Assembly: GCA_022787145.1 (NCBI GenBank)
Contig: JALFVM010000032.1
Location: 1-50,042 of the forward strand
Length of the DNA: 50,042 bases
DNA from: Lachnospiraceae bacterium
Lineage (GTDB): Bacteria > Bacillota > Clostridia > Lachnospirales > Lachnospiraceae
Direction: 5' to 3'
The notes below the pieces were generated by a model. It was not told the origin of the DNA, searched no databases, and saw only the letters and a list, made by a program, of their open reading frames with translations. The translations under genes were made by a program, and so were the position numbers. Shown here piece after piece: positions 28,104 to 36,673 of the stretch. Numbering within the stretch: position 1 is the stretch's first letter; every line of letters begins with the position of its first letter.

Positions 28104-29423
28104 ATGCAGGCAGGAGAAGTTTTGCGAAGAACCGCTTTTGAAATGCTCGATAAGGCCAAAGGCGGAAAATTAGAAACCTTAAAAAAAGTAAATAAAAGAG
28201 AAATCGTAGAGGGAGTGACACCGGAGTATACGCAGCGCAGAATTCAGGCGATTCTGGCGTATGCCAAAAAGTATTCTCCTTTCTATCAGAAATATGAAAA
28301 TGCACAAAGTCTGCAGGATTTTCCTGTGATGTGCAAGATGGATTATAACGAAAACAAAGATGAGATTCTGAGTGACGAGTATCGAGATCAGAAGAATAGT
28401 CTGTTTAAACTCAGCACCAGCGGTTCGACCGGTGCACCGTTTACCGTATTGTGTGACGGTGACAAGATGAACCGCGTGAACATGAATTTCATCTCTGTGA
28501 TGGAGCTGAATGGTTTTCGACTTGGCATGAAGCGCGGGGAATTTCGTGTGTGGATTCCGGGGAAGAACACGATCACCAAATGGAAATCGTTTAAGAACAA
28601 TCTGATTATGATCGACATTTCCAACATGGGAGATGAGGCGCTGGCGGGAATCTGTGAAAAAATCCGCAAGGAAAAGATTCAGGTTCTGGTGGCATATTCG
28701 AGTGCGCTGACAGCACTGACTGGATACATAAAGAGAAATCAGATTGACATCAGCAAGTGGTCTGTGGAGATGGTCTTTTCCATGGGAGAGGCGCTTCCGC
28801 AGCAGACGTACGATGCGGTCAAGGAAATCTGGGGCTTTGCACCGGTGCGCTCTTATGGAAATAATGAGAATGGATTTATTGCCATTCAGTTAAATGAGGA
28901 AGACCGCTATACAACAGACCTTTACAATTTTCACATCGAGATGCTGAAGCTGGATTCCGACGAACCAGTTGAGCAGGGAGAGCTTGGACGAATTGTTGTG
29001 ACGGATTATTACAACCGGGCATTTCCGATGATTCGCTACGATACGGGAGATACCGGCATTTATGAGGAAGTGGTCGATGAAAACGGCCGTGTGCATGGGT
29101 ATTTTACAGAGATTTACGGAAGACGCGGCTCTTTGATGTATAACTGCAAGGGAGAGCCGTTGTCGATTCATGTGTTTATGAATGTACTGATTAATCTGGA
29201 GGGCATTGTGCATCAGGCAAAATGTATCCAGTGGGAAAAGACTCGCTATGAGCTTCTGTTGAATGCAGACCGTGAGAAAATCAATGAGCAGGAAGTGGTC
29301 GATTCCTATCGTCATTATCTTGGTGAGGAAGCGCAGATTGATGTTACTTATGTGGATGAAATTCCGATACAGGCATCCGGAAAACGAATGGTCTGTGAAA
29401 ACCGGTGCCCTAATTATCAGTAA
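28104..29423 (+). CDS. CapK/PaaK-like adenylate-forming ligase, copy 2
   Basis: The protein, about 439 residues from this start, is a paralogue of the one at 25542. It has STSGSTGAPFTV near residue 107, SYGNNENGFIAIQ, GELGRIVVTDYYNRAFPMIRYDTGD, and the lid segment with YVDEIPIQASGKR. GGAGG (28094-28098) favours ATG 28104; 28101 and a TTG at 28083 are alternatives. It activates an unknown carboxylate as an adenylate. Two non-identical copies in one cluster suggest two different substrates or a heteromer. It is followed after 15 bp by the ThDP enzyme. Confidence 0.8.
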   Translation: MQAGEVLRRTAFEMLDKAKGGKLETLKKVNKREIVEGVTPEYTQRRIQAILAYAKKYSPFYQKYENAQSLQDFPVMCKMDYNENKDEILSDEYRDQKNSLFKLSTSGSTGAPFTVLCDGDKMNRVNMNFISVMELNGFRLGMKRGEFRVWIPGKNTITKWKSFKNNLIMIDISNMGDEALAGICEKIRKEKIQVLVAYSSALTALTGYIKRNQIDISKWSVEMVFSMGEALPQQTYDAVKEIWGFAPVRSYGNNENGFIAIQLNEEDRYTTDLYNFHIEMLKLDSDEPVEQGELGRIVVTDYYNRAFPMIRYDTGDTGIYEEVVDENGRVHGYFTEIYGRRGSLMYNCKGEPLSIHVFMNVLINLEGIVHQAKCIQWEKTRYELLLNADREKINEQEVVDSYRHYLGEEAQIDVTYVDEIPIQASGKRMVCENRCPNYQ

Positions 29424-29438
29424 AATTGGAGAAAAAAG

Positions 29439-31280
29439 ATGAGACAAAAAGTTGCAGATTATATTGCGGATTATATTGCCAAGTGGGGAATCCGTCAGGT
29501 GTTCACGGTGACAGGCGGCGGTGCCATGCATATGAACGATGCATTCGGACACCACAGTCGTCTGCACTGTACGTATCAGCATCATGAGCAGGCATGTGCG
29601 ATGGCGGCGGAAGCTTATGCGCGTCTGGACAATGAGATGGCGGCTGTCTGTGTGACGACAGGTCCCGGGGCGACGAACGCAGTGACGGGGATTCTCGGTG
29701 CATGGATGGATTCGATTCCCATGCTGGTATTTTCCGGTCAGGCACGCTACGCGACAACGGTGCGAAGCACGGGGTTACCGCTTCGGAGCATGGGCGTGCA
29801 GGAATGTGATATTGTTCCTGTGGTGGCGCCACTGACGAAGTATGCTGTAATGGTGACAAGTGCGAAGGAGATTCGTTATCATCTGGAAAAAGCATTGTAT
29901 CTGGCTGTCCACGGCCGTCCGGGTCCTGTGTGGCTCGATATTCCGCTCGATGTGCAGGGCGCGTTTGTGGAGACAGAGGAATTAAAAGCGTATGATCCCA
30001 CGGAAAATCCCGAAGAAATTCCACCGGAGATTTCACAGGAAATTATTAATCAGGTGCTTGACCGGATTGCAGAGAGCAGTCGTCCGGTGCTGTTTCCGGG
30101 AAACGGTGTGCGCCTGGCGGGAGCATCCGAGGCTTTTCGCGAGCTGGCAGAAGTGCTTGGCGTGCCGGTCGTGACCGGCATGAGCAGCATTGATGCAATC
30201 GAATCTAATCATCCGCTTTATGTGGGAAGAAACGGCGGGACGGGAAACCGAGCCGGAAATTTTGCATTGCAAAACAGCGATGTTTTGCTTTCTATCGGAA
30301 GTCGTCAGGGATTTTTCCAGACCGGTTTTCAGTGTGAAAGCTGGGCGAGAGCTGCCTATACGATTTTAAATGATATTGACGAGAATGAATTGAAAAAGCC
30401 AAGTCTTCATGTAAGCCTTCCTGTTGTCGGGGATGCGAAAGAATTGATTCAGAAGCTGTTGACTGAAGCAAAAAGACGCGGCGCTTCTGCAAGGAATCCA
30501 TTGTTCGATAAAGAGGAATGGAAACAACAGTGTCATACCTGGAAACAAAAATATCCGGTTGTGACGCAGGAGCATTACAAGACAATCGAGGAAAACTGTA
30601 CCAATATTTACGCATTTTATGAGGAATTATCAAAGGCTATGAAGGAAAATGACTTTCTCGTGGTCAGTGTGGGAACTTCCCGTGTGGCTGGAAGTCAGGC
30701 GTTTCAGGTGAAACGCGGCCAGCGTTTTATCACGAATGCGAACACGGCTTCGATGGGATTTTGCCTTCCGGCGGCAATCGGAGTCTGTATCGCGTCCGGC
30801 AATCGGCCGGTTGTGTGCGTGACGGGAGAGGGAAGTCTGCAGATGAACATTCAGGAACTGCAGACAATTTACCAGAATCGACTGCCGGTGAAATTGTTTG
30901 TCATCAATAACCAGGGGTATCATTCCATCCGCCAGACCCAGCAGAGTTATTTTGGAGAAGTGCTTGTCGGTGTCGGCGCAGAGAGTGGTGATCTGAGTTT
31001 TCCGGATTTATCGAAACTCGGACCGGCGTATGGCTTTCCATATCTTTGCTGTCACGATTCCGGATATCTTGAAGAGACAATCCGTCAGGTACTTGAAATG
31101 CCGGGGGCTGTCATCTGTGAGATTTTTGTGACGAAATATCAAAAGACAGAACCGAAATTGGCTTCGAGAAAGCTCGAAGACGGAAGAATGGTGTCCGCTT
31201 CTTTGGAGGATATGTATCCGTTCCTGCCCAGAGAAGAACTGAAAGAAAATATGTATATTCCTCTGTATGAAAAGGGGTGA
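29439..31280 (+). CDS. ThDP-dependent enzyme, acetolactate synthase-like (YerE-like candidate)
   Basis: The 613-residue protein has the three-domain ThDP fold: an N-terminal Pyr domain with cofactor-activating Glu50 in YQHHEQACAMAAEAYAR and GPGATNAVTGI, a central domain, and a C-terminal PP domain with the ThDP motif from GEGSLQMNIQ (Glu464) to INNQGYHS. It sits in a CDP-3,6-dideoxyhexose cluster directly before an SDR reductase. That is the arrangement known for YerE/YerF of Yersinia yersiniose A synthesis, where YerE adds a two-carbon unit from pyruvate to CDP-3,6-dideoxy-4-ketoglucose. Ordinary acetolactate synthase is less likely, because no ilv genes or small subunit are near. Substrate assignment is inference. 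Confidence 0.82.
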   Translation: MRQKVADYIADYIAKWGIRQVFTVTGGGAMHMNDAFGHHSRLHCTYQHHEQACAMAAEAYARLDNEMAAVCVTTGPGATNAVTGILGAWMDSIPMLVFSGQARYATTVRSTGLPLRSMGVQECDIVPVVAPLTKYAVMVTSAKEIRYHLEKALYLAVHGRPGPVWLDIPLDVQGAFVETEELKAYDPTENPEEIPPEISQEIINQVLDRIAESSRPVLFPGNGVRLAGASEAFRELAEVLGVPVVTGMSSIDAIESNHPLYVGRNGGTGNRAGNFALQNSDVLLSIGSRQGFFQTGFQCESWARAAYTILNDIDENELKKPSLHVSLPVVGDAKELIQKLLTEAKRRGASARNPLFDKEEWKQQCHTWKQKYPVVTQEHYKTIEENCTNIYAFYEELSKAMKENDFLVVSVGTSRVAGSQAFQVKRGQRFITNANTASMGFCLPAAIGVCIASGNRPVVCVTGEGSLQMNIQELQTIYQNRLPVKLFVINNQGYHSIRQTQQSYFGEVLVGVGAESGDLSFPDLSKLGPAYGFPYLCCHDSGYLEETIRQVLEMPGAVICEIFVTKYQKTEPKLASRKLEDGRMVSASLEDMYPFLPREELKENMYIPLYEKG

Positions 31281-31283
31281 CTT

Positions 31284-32219
31284 ATGAAACGTATTGTAAT
31301 CACAGGCGCGACCAGTATGATTGGTGCGGCGCTGGTGGAAAAATGTCTGGAGCAGGATGTTGAGATGTATTGTGTGGTCAGAAAGGATTCTCCCAAACTG
31401 GGAAGGATTCCTGCTTCTTCTAATGTTCATCTGATTGACTGTGATCTGGAGCATATAAAGGACCTGCCGTCGTTAATTCAGGAAACATGTGATACGTTTT
31501 ATCATATCGCCTGGGGAAACACCGGCGAGAACCGAAACAAAAGTACGCAGTTGCAAAGCGACAACATTACGTATACGCTCGAAGCGGTGAAAGCTGCGCA
31601 CAAACTGGGGTGTCGTCGTTTTATCGGTGCAGGTTCTCAGGCAGAGTATGGACCTTTGAATCTGGAAAAAATCGGTCCCGACACGCCGGCCAATCCGACA
31701 ACGCCGTACGGCGCAGCCAAGCTGGCAGCAGGACTGCTCTCAAAAATGCTTTGCAAAGAGCTTGGCATGGAGTGGATTTGGCCGAGAATTTTCAGTGTTT
31801 ATGGGATTTATGAAAAAGAGACAACGATGGTTGCCTCTGGTCTTCGCAAAATGCTGCAAGGAGAGCCGACAGAGTTTACACCGGCACAGCAAAGATGGGA
31901 TTATCTGTACAGCAAAGATGCCGGACTTGCTTATTATCTGATTGGAGAAAAGGGGAAAGATGGTTCCGTCTACTGTGTGGGAAGCGGACAGGCACGACCT
32001 CTTTTGGCTTATATTGAAGATATGGCACGGCTGACCGGTGCAAAAGAAACAGGAATCGGCAAACGACCATACCCGCCAAATCCTGTCATGAATCTTTGTG
32101 CCGATACTAAAAATCTCTGTGTTGATACGGGGTATGAGCCAAAATATACGTTTGAGCGGGGAATTCAGGAGACAATCGAGTGGATAAAAACTCTTAGAAA
32201 GACAGATGGGAGGAAATAA
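31284..32219 (+). CDS. NAD(P)-dependent epimerase/dehydratase family reductase (YerF-like candidate)
   Basis: The 311-residue extended SDR has the Rossmann motif TGATSMIGAAL at residues about 6-16, a conserved AEYGP region and the catalytic YxxxK in TPYGAAKLAAG. The C-terminal RIFSVYGIYEKE and RWDYLYSKDAG are typical of sugar-nucleotide SDRs. Placed directly after the ThDP enzyme, it could reduce the keto group of a two-carbon branch as YerF does, or serve as a 4-ketoreductase. It starts 4 bp after the ThDP gene and its stop overlaps the next start by one base. Confidence 0.82.
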   Translation: MKRIVITGATSMIGAALVEKCLEQDVEMYCVVRKDSPKLGRIPASSNVHLIDCDLEHIKDLPSLIQETCDTFYHIAWGNTGENRNKSTQLQSDNITYTLEAVKAAHKLGCRRFIGAGSQAEYGPLNLEKIGPDTPANPTTPYGAAKLAAGLLSKMLCKELGMEWIWPRIFSVYGIYEKETTMVASGLRKMLQGEPTEFTPAQQRWDYLYSKDAGLAYYLIGEKGKDGSVYCVGSGQARPLLAYIEDMARLTGAKETGIGKRPYPPNPVMNLCADTKNLCVDTGYEPKYTFERGIQETIEWIKTLRKTDGRK

Positions 32220-33178
32220 TGAAGAAAAAAAAGATATCGGTGGTCATTCCCACCTATAACGAAGAAGCAAATGTCGTTCCGCTGTCTCAGGCTGTCATAG
32301 AAGTGATGGAGCGGGATTTGCCCGAATATGATTATGAGATTTTGTTTATTGACAATCACTCCAAGGACAATACACAGGGACTTCTTCGCAGCCTTTGCAG
32401 GGAAAATAAGAAAATCAAGGCAATTTTCAATGCCAAAAACTTCGGACAGGCACGCTCTCCGGTGTACGGCATGAAGCAGGCATATGGAGACTGTGTCATC
32501 CGCATGTGCGCAGACTTTCAGGATCCGGTCGATATGATTGTGAAATTTGTGCGCGAGTGGGAACAGGGGCATAAAATTGTAATCGGAGTCAAGAGTGCCA
32601 GCAAGGAGCGGAAACTGATGTACTGGGTTCGTTCCTGCTATTATAAGTTAATCAACAAGATTACAGACATCGATCACATTGAGCAGTTTACTGGTTTTGG
32701 TCTGTATGATAAAAAATTTGTGGATGTTGTGCGTGACCTTCACGATCCGCTTCCGTACCTTCGCGGTATTATTGCAGAGCTTGGCTTTGACTATAAGACG
32801 ATTGAGTACACACAGCCGAAACGCCGCGCAGGAAAAAGCAAAAACAATTTTTACAGCCTGTACGACTATGCGATGATTGGAATTACTTCTTATTCAAAAG
32901 TCGTGATGCGTCTGGCAACGTTTGTAGGATTTTTTGTGGCAGGCTGCAGCTTTCTGGCCGGTCTTGTCTATCTGGTTCTCAAGTTGCTTTACTGGGATCG
33001 TTTTTCGGCAGGTGTCGCACCGATGCTGATCGGTGTCTTTTTCCTGGGAGCACTGCAGCTGTTCTTTATCGGATTTCTCGGTGAGTATGTGCTGAGTATC
33101 AATACACGAGTGCTTGACCGCCCTCTTGTGGTAGAAGAGGAGCGTTTGAATTTCGAGGAGAGTGAAGATGAAAAATAA
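32219..33178 (+). CDS. Family 2 glycosyltransferase, GtrB/CsbB type
   Basis: The 319-residue protein has a GT-A domain (VVIPTYNEEANV at residues about 8-19, a DxD-like pair in ADFQDPVD, and QPKRRAGKSKNNFYSL). Two C-terminal membrane helices follow (residues about 228-260 and 270-295). This plan fits polyprenyl-phosphate glycosyltransferases such as GtrB, DPM1-like and CsbB. It would load a hexose onto undecaprenyl phosphate. It overlaps the next gene, a YfhO family protein, a pairing seen for CsbB-YfhO in Bacillus. The sugar donor is unknown. Confidence 0.88.
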   Translation: MKKKKISVVIPTYNEEANVVPLSQAVIEVMERDLPEYDYEILFIDNHSKDNTQGLLRSLCRENKKIKAIFNAKNFGQARSPVYGMKQAYGDCVIRMCADFQDPVDMIVKFVREWEQGHKIVIGVKSASKERKLMYWVRSCYYKLINKITDIDHIEQFTGFGLYDKKFVDVVRDLHDPLPYLRGIIAELGFDYKTIEYTQPKRRAGKSKNNFYSLYDYAMIGITSYSKVVMRLATFVGFFVAGCSFLAGLVYLVLKLLYWDRFSAGVAPMLIGVFFLGALQLFFIGFLGEYVLSINTRVLDRPLVVEEERLNFEESEDEK

Positions 33179-35909
33179 GGCAAAACAGTTTTTTGCGAAT
33201 CCGTTTCTCTGGCTGTTTCTTGTCACAAGCGGGATGTTCGGGCTTTTGTTTATCCGCTTTATTTTTGGTGAGTATGCATACTTTTACACAGATATGGGAG
33301 CGGATACGTTTGATATCAATTATCCGCTGTACTGCCTGTTTTCGCAGGTGTTTCATGGAAATGGATATGAGGATTATTTCCTGAATGTAGGACTGGGCAT
33401 GGATATGTCCTCCTATCTGTTTCAGTATCTGAATCCAATCAATCTTCTGGTGGTTATGTTGCCGGAGCATTTGATTCCATGGTCTGTGTTGCTGGCAACG
33501 TACATCAAACTGCTTGTGATCAGCACCGTTGGCTACAAGCTGTTTTACCGGTGGATCCACCACAAATGGGGCGCTTTTACGGCTGCACTTTTGTGGACGT
33601 TTTCCAGCTATGTGATGCTGTGGGGACAGCACTATGGATTTTGTACGTCGATGATGATGTTTACGGTGTTTCTGTATCTGGTGCATCTGTTTGTGGACGA
33701 TGAGGAAAAGTCCGGAAACTGGCTGTTGATTTTGTGGATTACTCTGATGCTGTTTACGAATTACTATTTCCTGTATATGAGCGGTATTCTCGGCGCGGTG
33801 TATGTTGTGATCTGGCTTTGTTTTCAGCACCGATGGAAGAGAATTCCGGTGAAAATAGCGGGTCTGGCCGGAATGGGGATTCTTGGAATTTGTATCGGTG
33901 GCGTTTGTCTGATTCCGACCTGGAATATTTTCCAGTCAAGTACAAGAGCAGCAGCCGTCAACATGAATAATCCGGAGTATCTGTTTCATCCGGTGAGTGC
34001 AAAATGGCTGTTTGGTTTTCTGGCGAGAATGTTCTCCAATAACACGATGGGCATTGCTGACAACTATTCCGGTGCGGGGAATTATTACGAGATGGCGATG
34101 CTGTTTACCAGCAGCCTGTTCTTCCTGGCATTGCCGTATCTTCTGATGAAGAAAAAAATGCGATTGAAAACGCTGTTTCTGACAGCGCTTTCTGTCATTG
34201 CTCTTATTCTGCCCGCCACAGGAAAACTGTTTACCATGAATGCGGCAGTACAGAGATGGAGCTTTATCCTGTGTATGCTTGAGGCTCTGGCAGTTGGAAT
34301 GTTCATCCGATTTCTGTTTACAGAGAAAAATCGGGAGCGTGTTCGTTTGGCAGTGGCGATAGGATTGGCTTTGATGGCATTTTCCTATGCATTGCTGTTT
34401 TACGGACAAAAGGAAGGATATTTTGAACTGGAAATCGAATATCTGCTGACTTTTGCAATGTTTTTATTTGTATTTTCGATTTTGGCGATGGCGAAAGGCA
34501 AATATGCCGGACTGGATTGTGTGATTCCAGTGTTGCTTACCGTTGTGCTTTGTGGGGAACTTCTGATTGCAAATTATCCATGCATCAATTTCCGTGAGAA
34601 TCCGACAAGAGAGCAGGTTGTGACGCAGTATTACCAGGACGGAACAAGACAAGTGTATGAAGCCTTAAAAGAACAGGATTCTTCTCTTTACCGCGTGGCA
34701 AAGACCTACGAGTCTGCTTCGGAGAACGATTCTCTGGCGCAGGGATATCCTGGGCTGTCCTGCTATCTGACAACTAATCCGAAGGAATTGGTGGAAATCA
34801 AGGAAATGTTCGGCGCAGAAGGAATCAGTGACAACTTTGTATCGTTTGACAATGACAATTTTATCCTGAATTCTCTTCTTGGCATGAAATATTTGCTTGC
34901 AAATCCGGAGAATACGGTATCGGCGCAAAATTATAAAAAAATCGGTATGGCTGACCGAAACGGAACTGCCGTATGGAGCGAAGATGCAGCACTAGATGGC
35001 AAGGTCATCTATGAAAACAACCATGCCCTTCCATTTGGCTATCTCTATGAGAATGTATGGAGTCAGAGCGAACTGGAGAAGATGTCTGAGACGGATAAAA
35101 CACTGGCATTGCTGCATGGATTCTATTTTACAGATGAACGAAGTGAGTCGGTGTACCATCGAACTTCCAGAGAAGAAGGCACAGAGCGCTCACTTTTGAA
35201 GAAAAAAGTACAGGCATCTGACTGCAAGATTAAGAGAACTTCTGATGGAATTACGATATCAGATATGGAAAGTGATCCTTTTATCACGATGGACAACGTG
35301 CAGTCGGCATTCAAAGAAGGTGCCGTACACACGATTACAGTCGAGATGGACGTCGATGAGAAGGTCGATATGGCGCTTTACTATCAGACGGAAGGCGATA
35401 CACAGTTTAGCCAGGATAAAATCTATATTTTCAAGGTCAGCCCGAAAAAAACTTCCTGGACCTATCTTGTGCCCGGTGACATTACCAGTCTCCGGTTGGA
35501 TGTCAGCACAGAGACTGATCATGTGACGGTGAAGGACATCCGTGTGAACAATTGCGAGTCTGACAATGCGGCCTACGAAAAACTCAAAAACAGTGAAGTG
35601 ACGAAGATTGCTTATGAAGGAAATACATACACGGCAAATGTCAGCAATTCGTCTGGTCGTTGGCAGATGCTTTGCGTGCCGCTGCTGTACAGTGAGGGAT
35701 GGACAGCAGTCATGGACGGCAAAGAGACTGATTTGTATAGCATCAATAGCGGTTTATGTGGCATTGAGATTCCATCGGGCTCGCATCAGGTAAGCCTTAG
35801 CTATGAGGTGCCGCACAGAGCTGCCGGAATTGCCTTGTCCGGCGTGGGAGTGGTTATTTATCTGATTCTGTTGATTTATTGGACGATGCAGCGAAGAAAG
35901 AACAGATAA
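33168..35909 (+). CDS. YfhO family GT-C-like membrane protein
   Basis: The 913-residue protein has about twelve to fourteen membrane helices in residues 1-500, an extracytoplasmic region of about 380 residues, and a final helix near the C-terminus (AGIALSGVGVVIYLILLIYW). The DMGADTFDINYPLY and LLWTFSSYVMLWGQHYGF segments are typical of YfhO. In Bacillus and Listeria such proteins transfer a sugar from an undecaprenyl carrier to teichoic acid or another envelope polymer. The ATG at 33168 is preferred over GTG 33162 because GAGGAG lies seven bases upstream. It overlaps the GT2 gene by 11 bp, implying a joint glycosylation module. Confidence 0.85.
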   Translation: MKNKAKQFFANPFLWLFLVTSGMFGLLFIRFIFGEYAYFYTDMGADTFDINYPLYCLFSQVFHGNGYEDYFLNVGLGMDMSSYLFQYLNPINLLVVMLPEHLIPWSVLLATYIKLLVISTVGYKLFYRWIHHKWGAFTAALLWTFSSYVMLWGQHYGFCTSMMMFTVFLYLVHLFVDDEEKSGNWLLILWITLMLFTNYYFLYMSGILGAVYVVIWLCFQHRWKRIPVKIAGLAGMGILGICIGGVCLIPTWNIFQSSTRAAAVNMNNPEYLFHPVSAKWLFGFLARMFSNNTMGIADNYSGAGNYYEMAMLFTSSLFFLALPYLLMKKKMRLKTLFLTALSVIALILPATGKLFTMNAAVQRWSFILCMLEALAVGMFIRFLFTEKNRERVRLAVAIGLALMAFSYALLFYGQKEGYFELEIEYLLTFAMFLFVFSILAMAKGKYAGLDCVIPVLLTVVLCGELLIANYPCINFRENPTREQVVTQYYQDGTRQVYEALKEQDSSLYRVAKTYESASENDSLAQGYPGLSCYLTTNPKELVEIKEMFGAEGISDNFVSFDNDNFILNSLLGMKYLLANPENTVSAQNYKKIGMADRNGTAVWSEDAALDGKVIYENNHALPFGYLYENVWSQSELEKMSETDKTLALLHGFYFTDERSESVYHRTSREEGTERSLLKKKVQASDCKIKRTSDGITISDMESDPFITMDNVQSAFKEGAVHTITVEMDVDEKVDMALYYQTEGDTQFSQDKIYIFKVSPKKTSWTYLVPGDITSLRLDVSTETDHVTVKDIRVNNCESDNAAYEKLKNSEVTKIAYEGNTYTANVSNSSGRWQMLCVPLLYSEGWTAVMDGKETDLYSINSGLCGIEIPSGSHQVSLSYEVPHRAAGIALSGVGVVIYLILLIYWTMQRRKNR

Positions 35910-35928
35910 AGAAAAAGGAGTTTTTGCG

Positions 35929-36342
35929 ATGAATATTTTATTTTTTATTACACCGAAAAGAGATGTAGCATATCTTTTCTCTGATGATACCATTCGCCAG
36001 GCGATGGAAAAAATGGAACACCACAGATATTCCTGTGTTCCCATCATTGATAAAGAGGGAACTTACCGTGGAACCATCACTGAGGGCGATGTGCTGTGGG
36101 GACTGAAGAATCTGAAGTTGGAAAATCTCAAAGAGACAGAAAAGGTCAGTATCCGAAGTCTGAAACGCCGCAGCGATTACAAGCCAGTCTATGTCGAGAC
36201 GAATATGGAAGAGCTGATTAACCGTGCGATGAACCAGAACTTTGTGCCGGTGGTCGATGACCAGGATAAGTTTATTGGAATTATCACAAGAAAAGACATC
36301 ATTCAGTATTTCTACAATAAACTGAATGAGAAGGAAAAATAA
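35929..36342 (+). CDS. CBS domain pair protein
   Basis: The 137-residue protein consists of two CBS motifs. The first ends HRYSCVPIIDKEGTYRGTIT with EGDVLWGL, and the second ends NQNFVPVVDDQDKFIGIITRKDIIQYF. CBS pairs usually bind adenosine nucleotides and act as sensors. No enzymatic domain is attached. AAAAAGGAG precedes the ATG and it follows the YfhO gene by 19 bp, so it is probably the last gene of this transcript. Whether it regulates the glycan module is unknown. Confidence 0.88.
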   Translation: MNILFFITPKRDVAYLFSDDTIRQAMEKMEHHRYSCVPIIDKEGTYRGTITEGDVLWGLKNLKLENLKETEKVSIRSLKRRSDYKPVYVETNMEELINRAMNQNFVPVVDDQDKFIGIITRKDIIQYFYNKLNEKEK

Positions 36343-36360
36343 GAAAAGAGCTTATGCTGA

Positions 36361-36388
36361 GGGACAGAACAATCCCCTGTTCTGCCCC
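36361..36388. repeat. GGGACAG-type palindrome
   Basis: CAGAACA (36365-36371) pairs with TGTTCTG (36378-36384), flanked by GGG and CCC. It resembles the palindrome at 19757-19804 in its GGGACAG start and CC-rich end. It lies between the CBS gene and the HEPN remnant, where the remnant's homology begins. Confidence 0.5.
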
Positions 36389-36391
36389 TGA

Positions 36392-36577
36392 TTTAATAAG
36401 GACTATGTTAAAACAGAGATTTTTCCAAGAGAAATAGGAAGAAAAATCGGTGAAGCTGAAGAAATACGTCATGCCAGTGATTATGATGATTTTTATATTG
36501 CAAGTCGAGAAGAATCTGAAAGGCAGGCAGTTGCAGAAGTAGAAAAAATACTTCAAACTCTGGAAGGTGTTGGATGA
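36392..36577 (+). pseudogene. C-terminal remnant of a HEPN domain protein (COG1895-like)
   Basis: A 61-codon open stretch without a start encodes FNKDYVKTEIFPREIGRKI, then EAEEIRHASDYDDFYIAS and REESERQAVAEVEKIL, ending at TGA 36575-36577. This is the C-terminal half of small HEPN proteins, which normally pair with a MNT-type nucleotidyltransferase. The N-terminal half is absent; the palindrome at 36361-36388 lies at the break. No MNT partner is seen. It is most likely a decayed toxin-antitoxin relic. Confidence 0.7.
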
Positions 36578-36601
36578 ATCTGCCAGAAAAATAATTTTTG
36601 C

Positions 36602-36629
36602 TTGTATTTCAGAGGAAAAATGATACAAT
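36602..36629 (+). promoter_or_regulatory. Promoter of the amino acid ABC operon
   Basis: TTGTAT (36602-36607) and TACAAT (36624-36629) are separated by 16 bp, 44 bp upstream of the solute-binding protein start. Confidence 0.6.
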
Positions 36630-36673
36630 ATATGAAACGCAATGTATAATTATTCACGATGGAGGAAGAGAGA

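Noticed and set aside
36299..36628. A minus-strand frame of 109 codons over the HEPN remnant
   Set aside because: The + strand fragment has clear HEPN sequence; the minus frame has none and no start signal.
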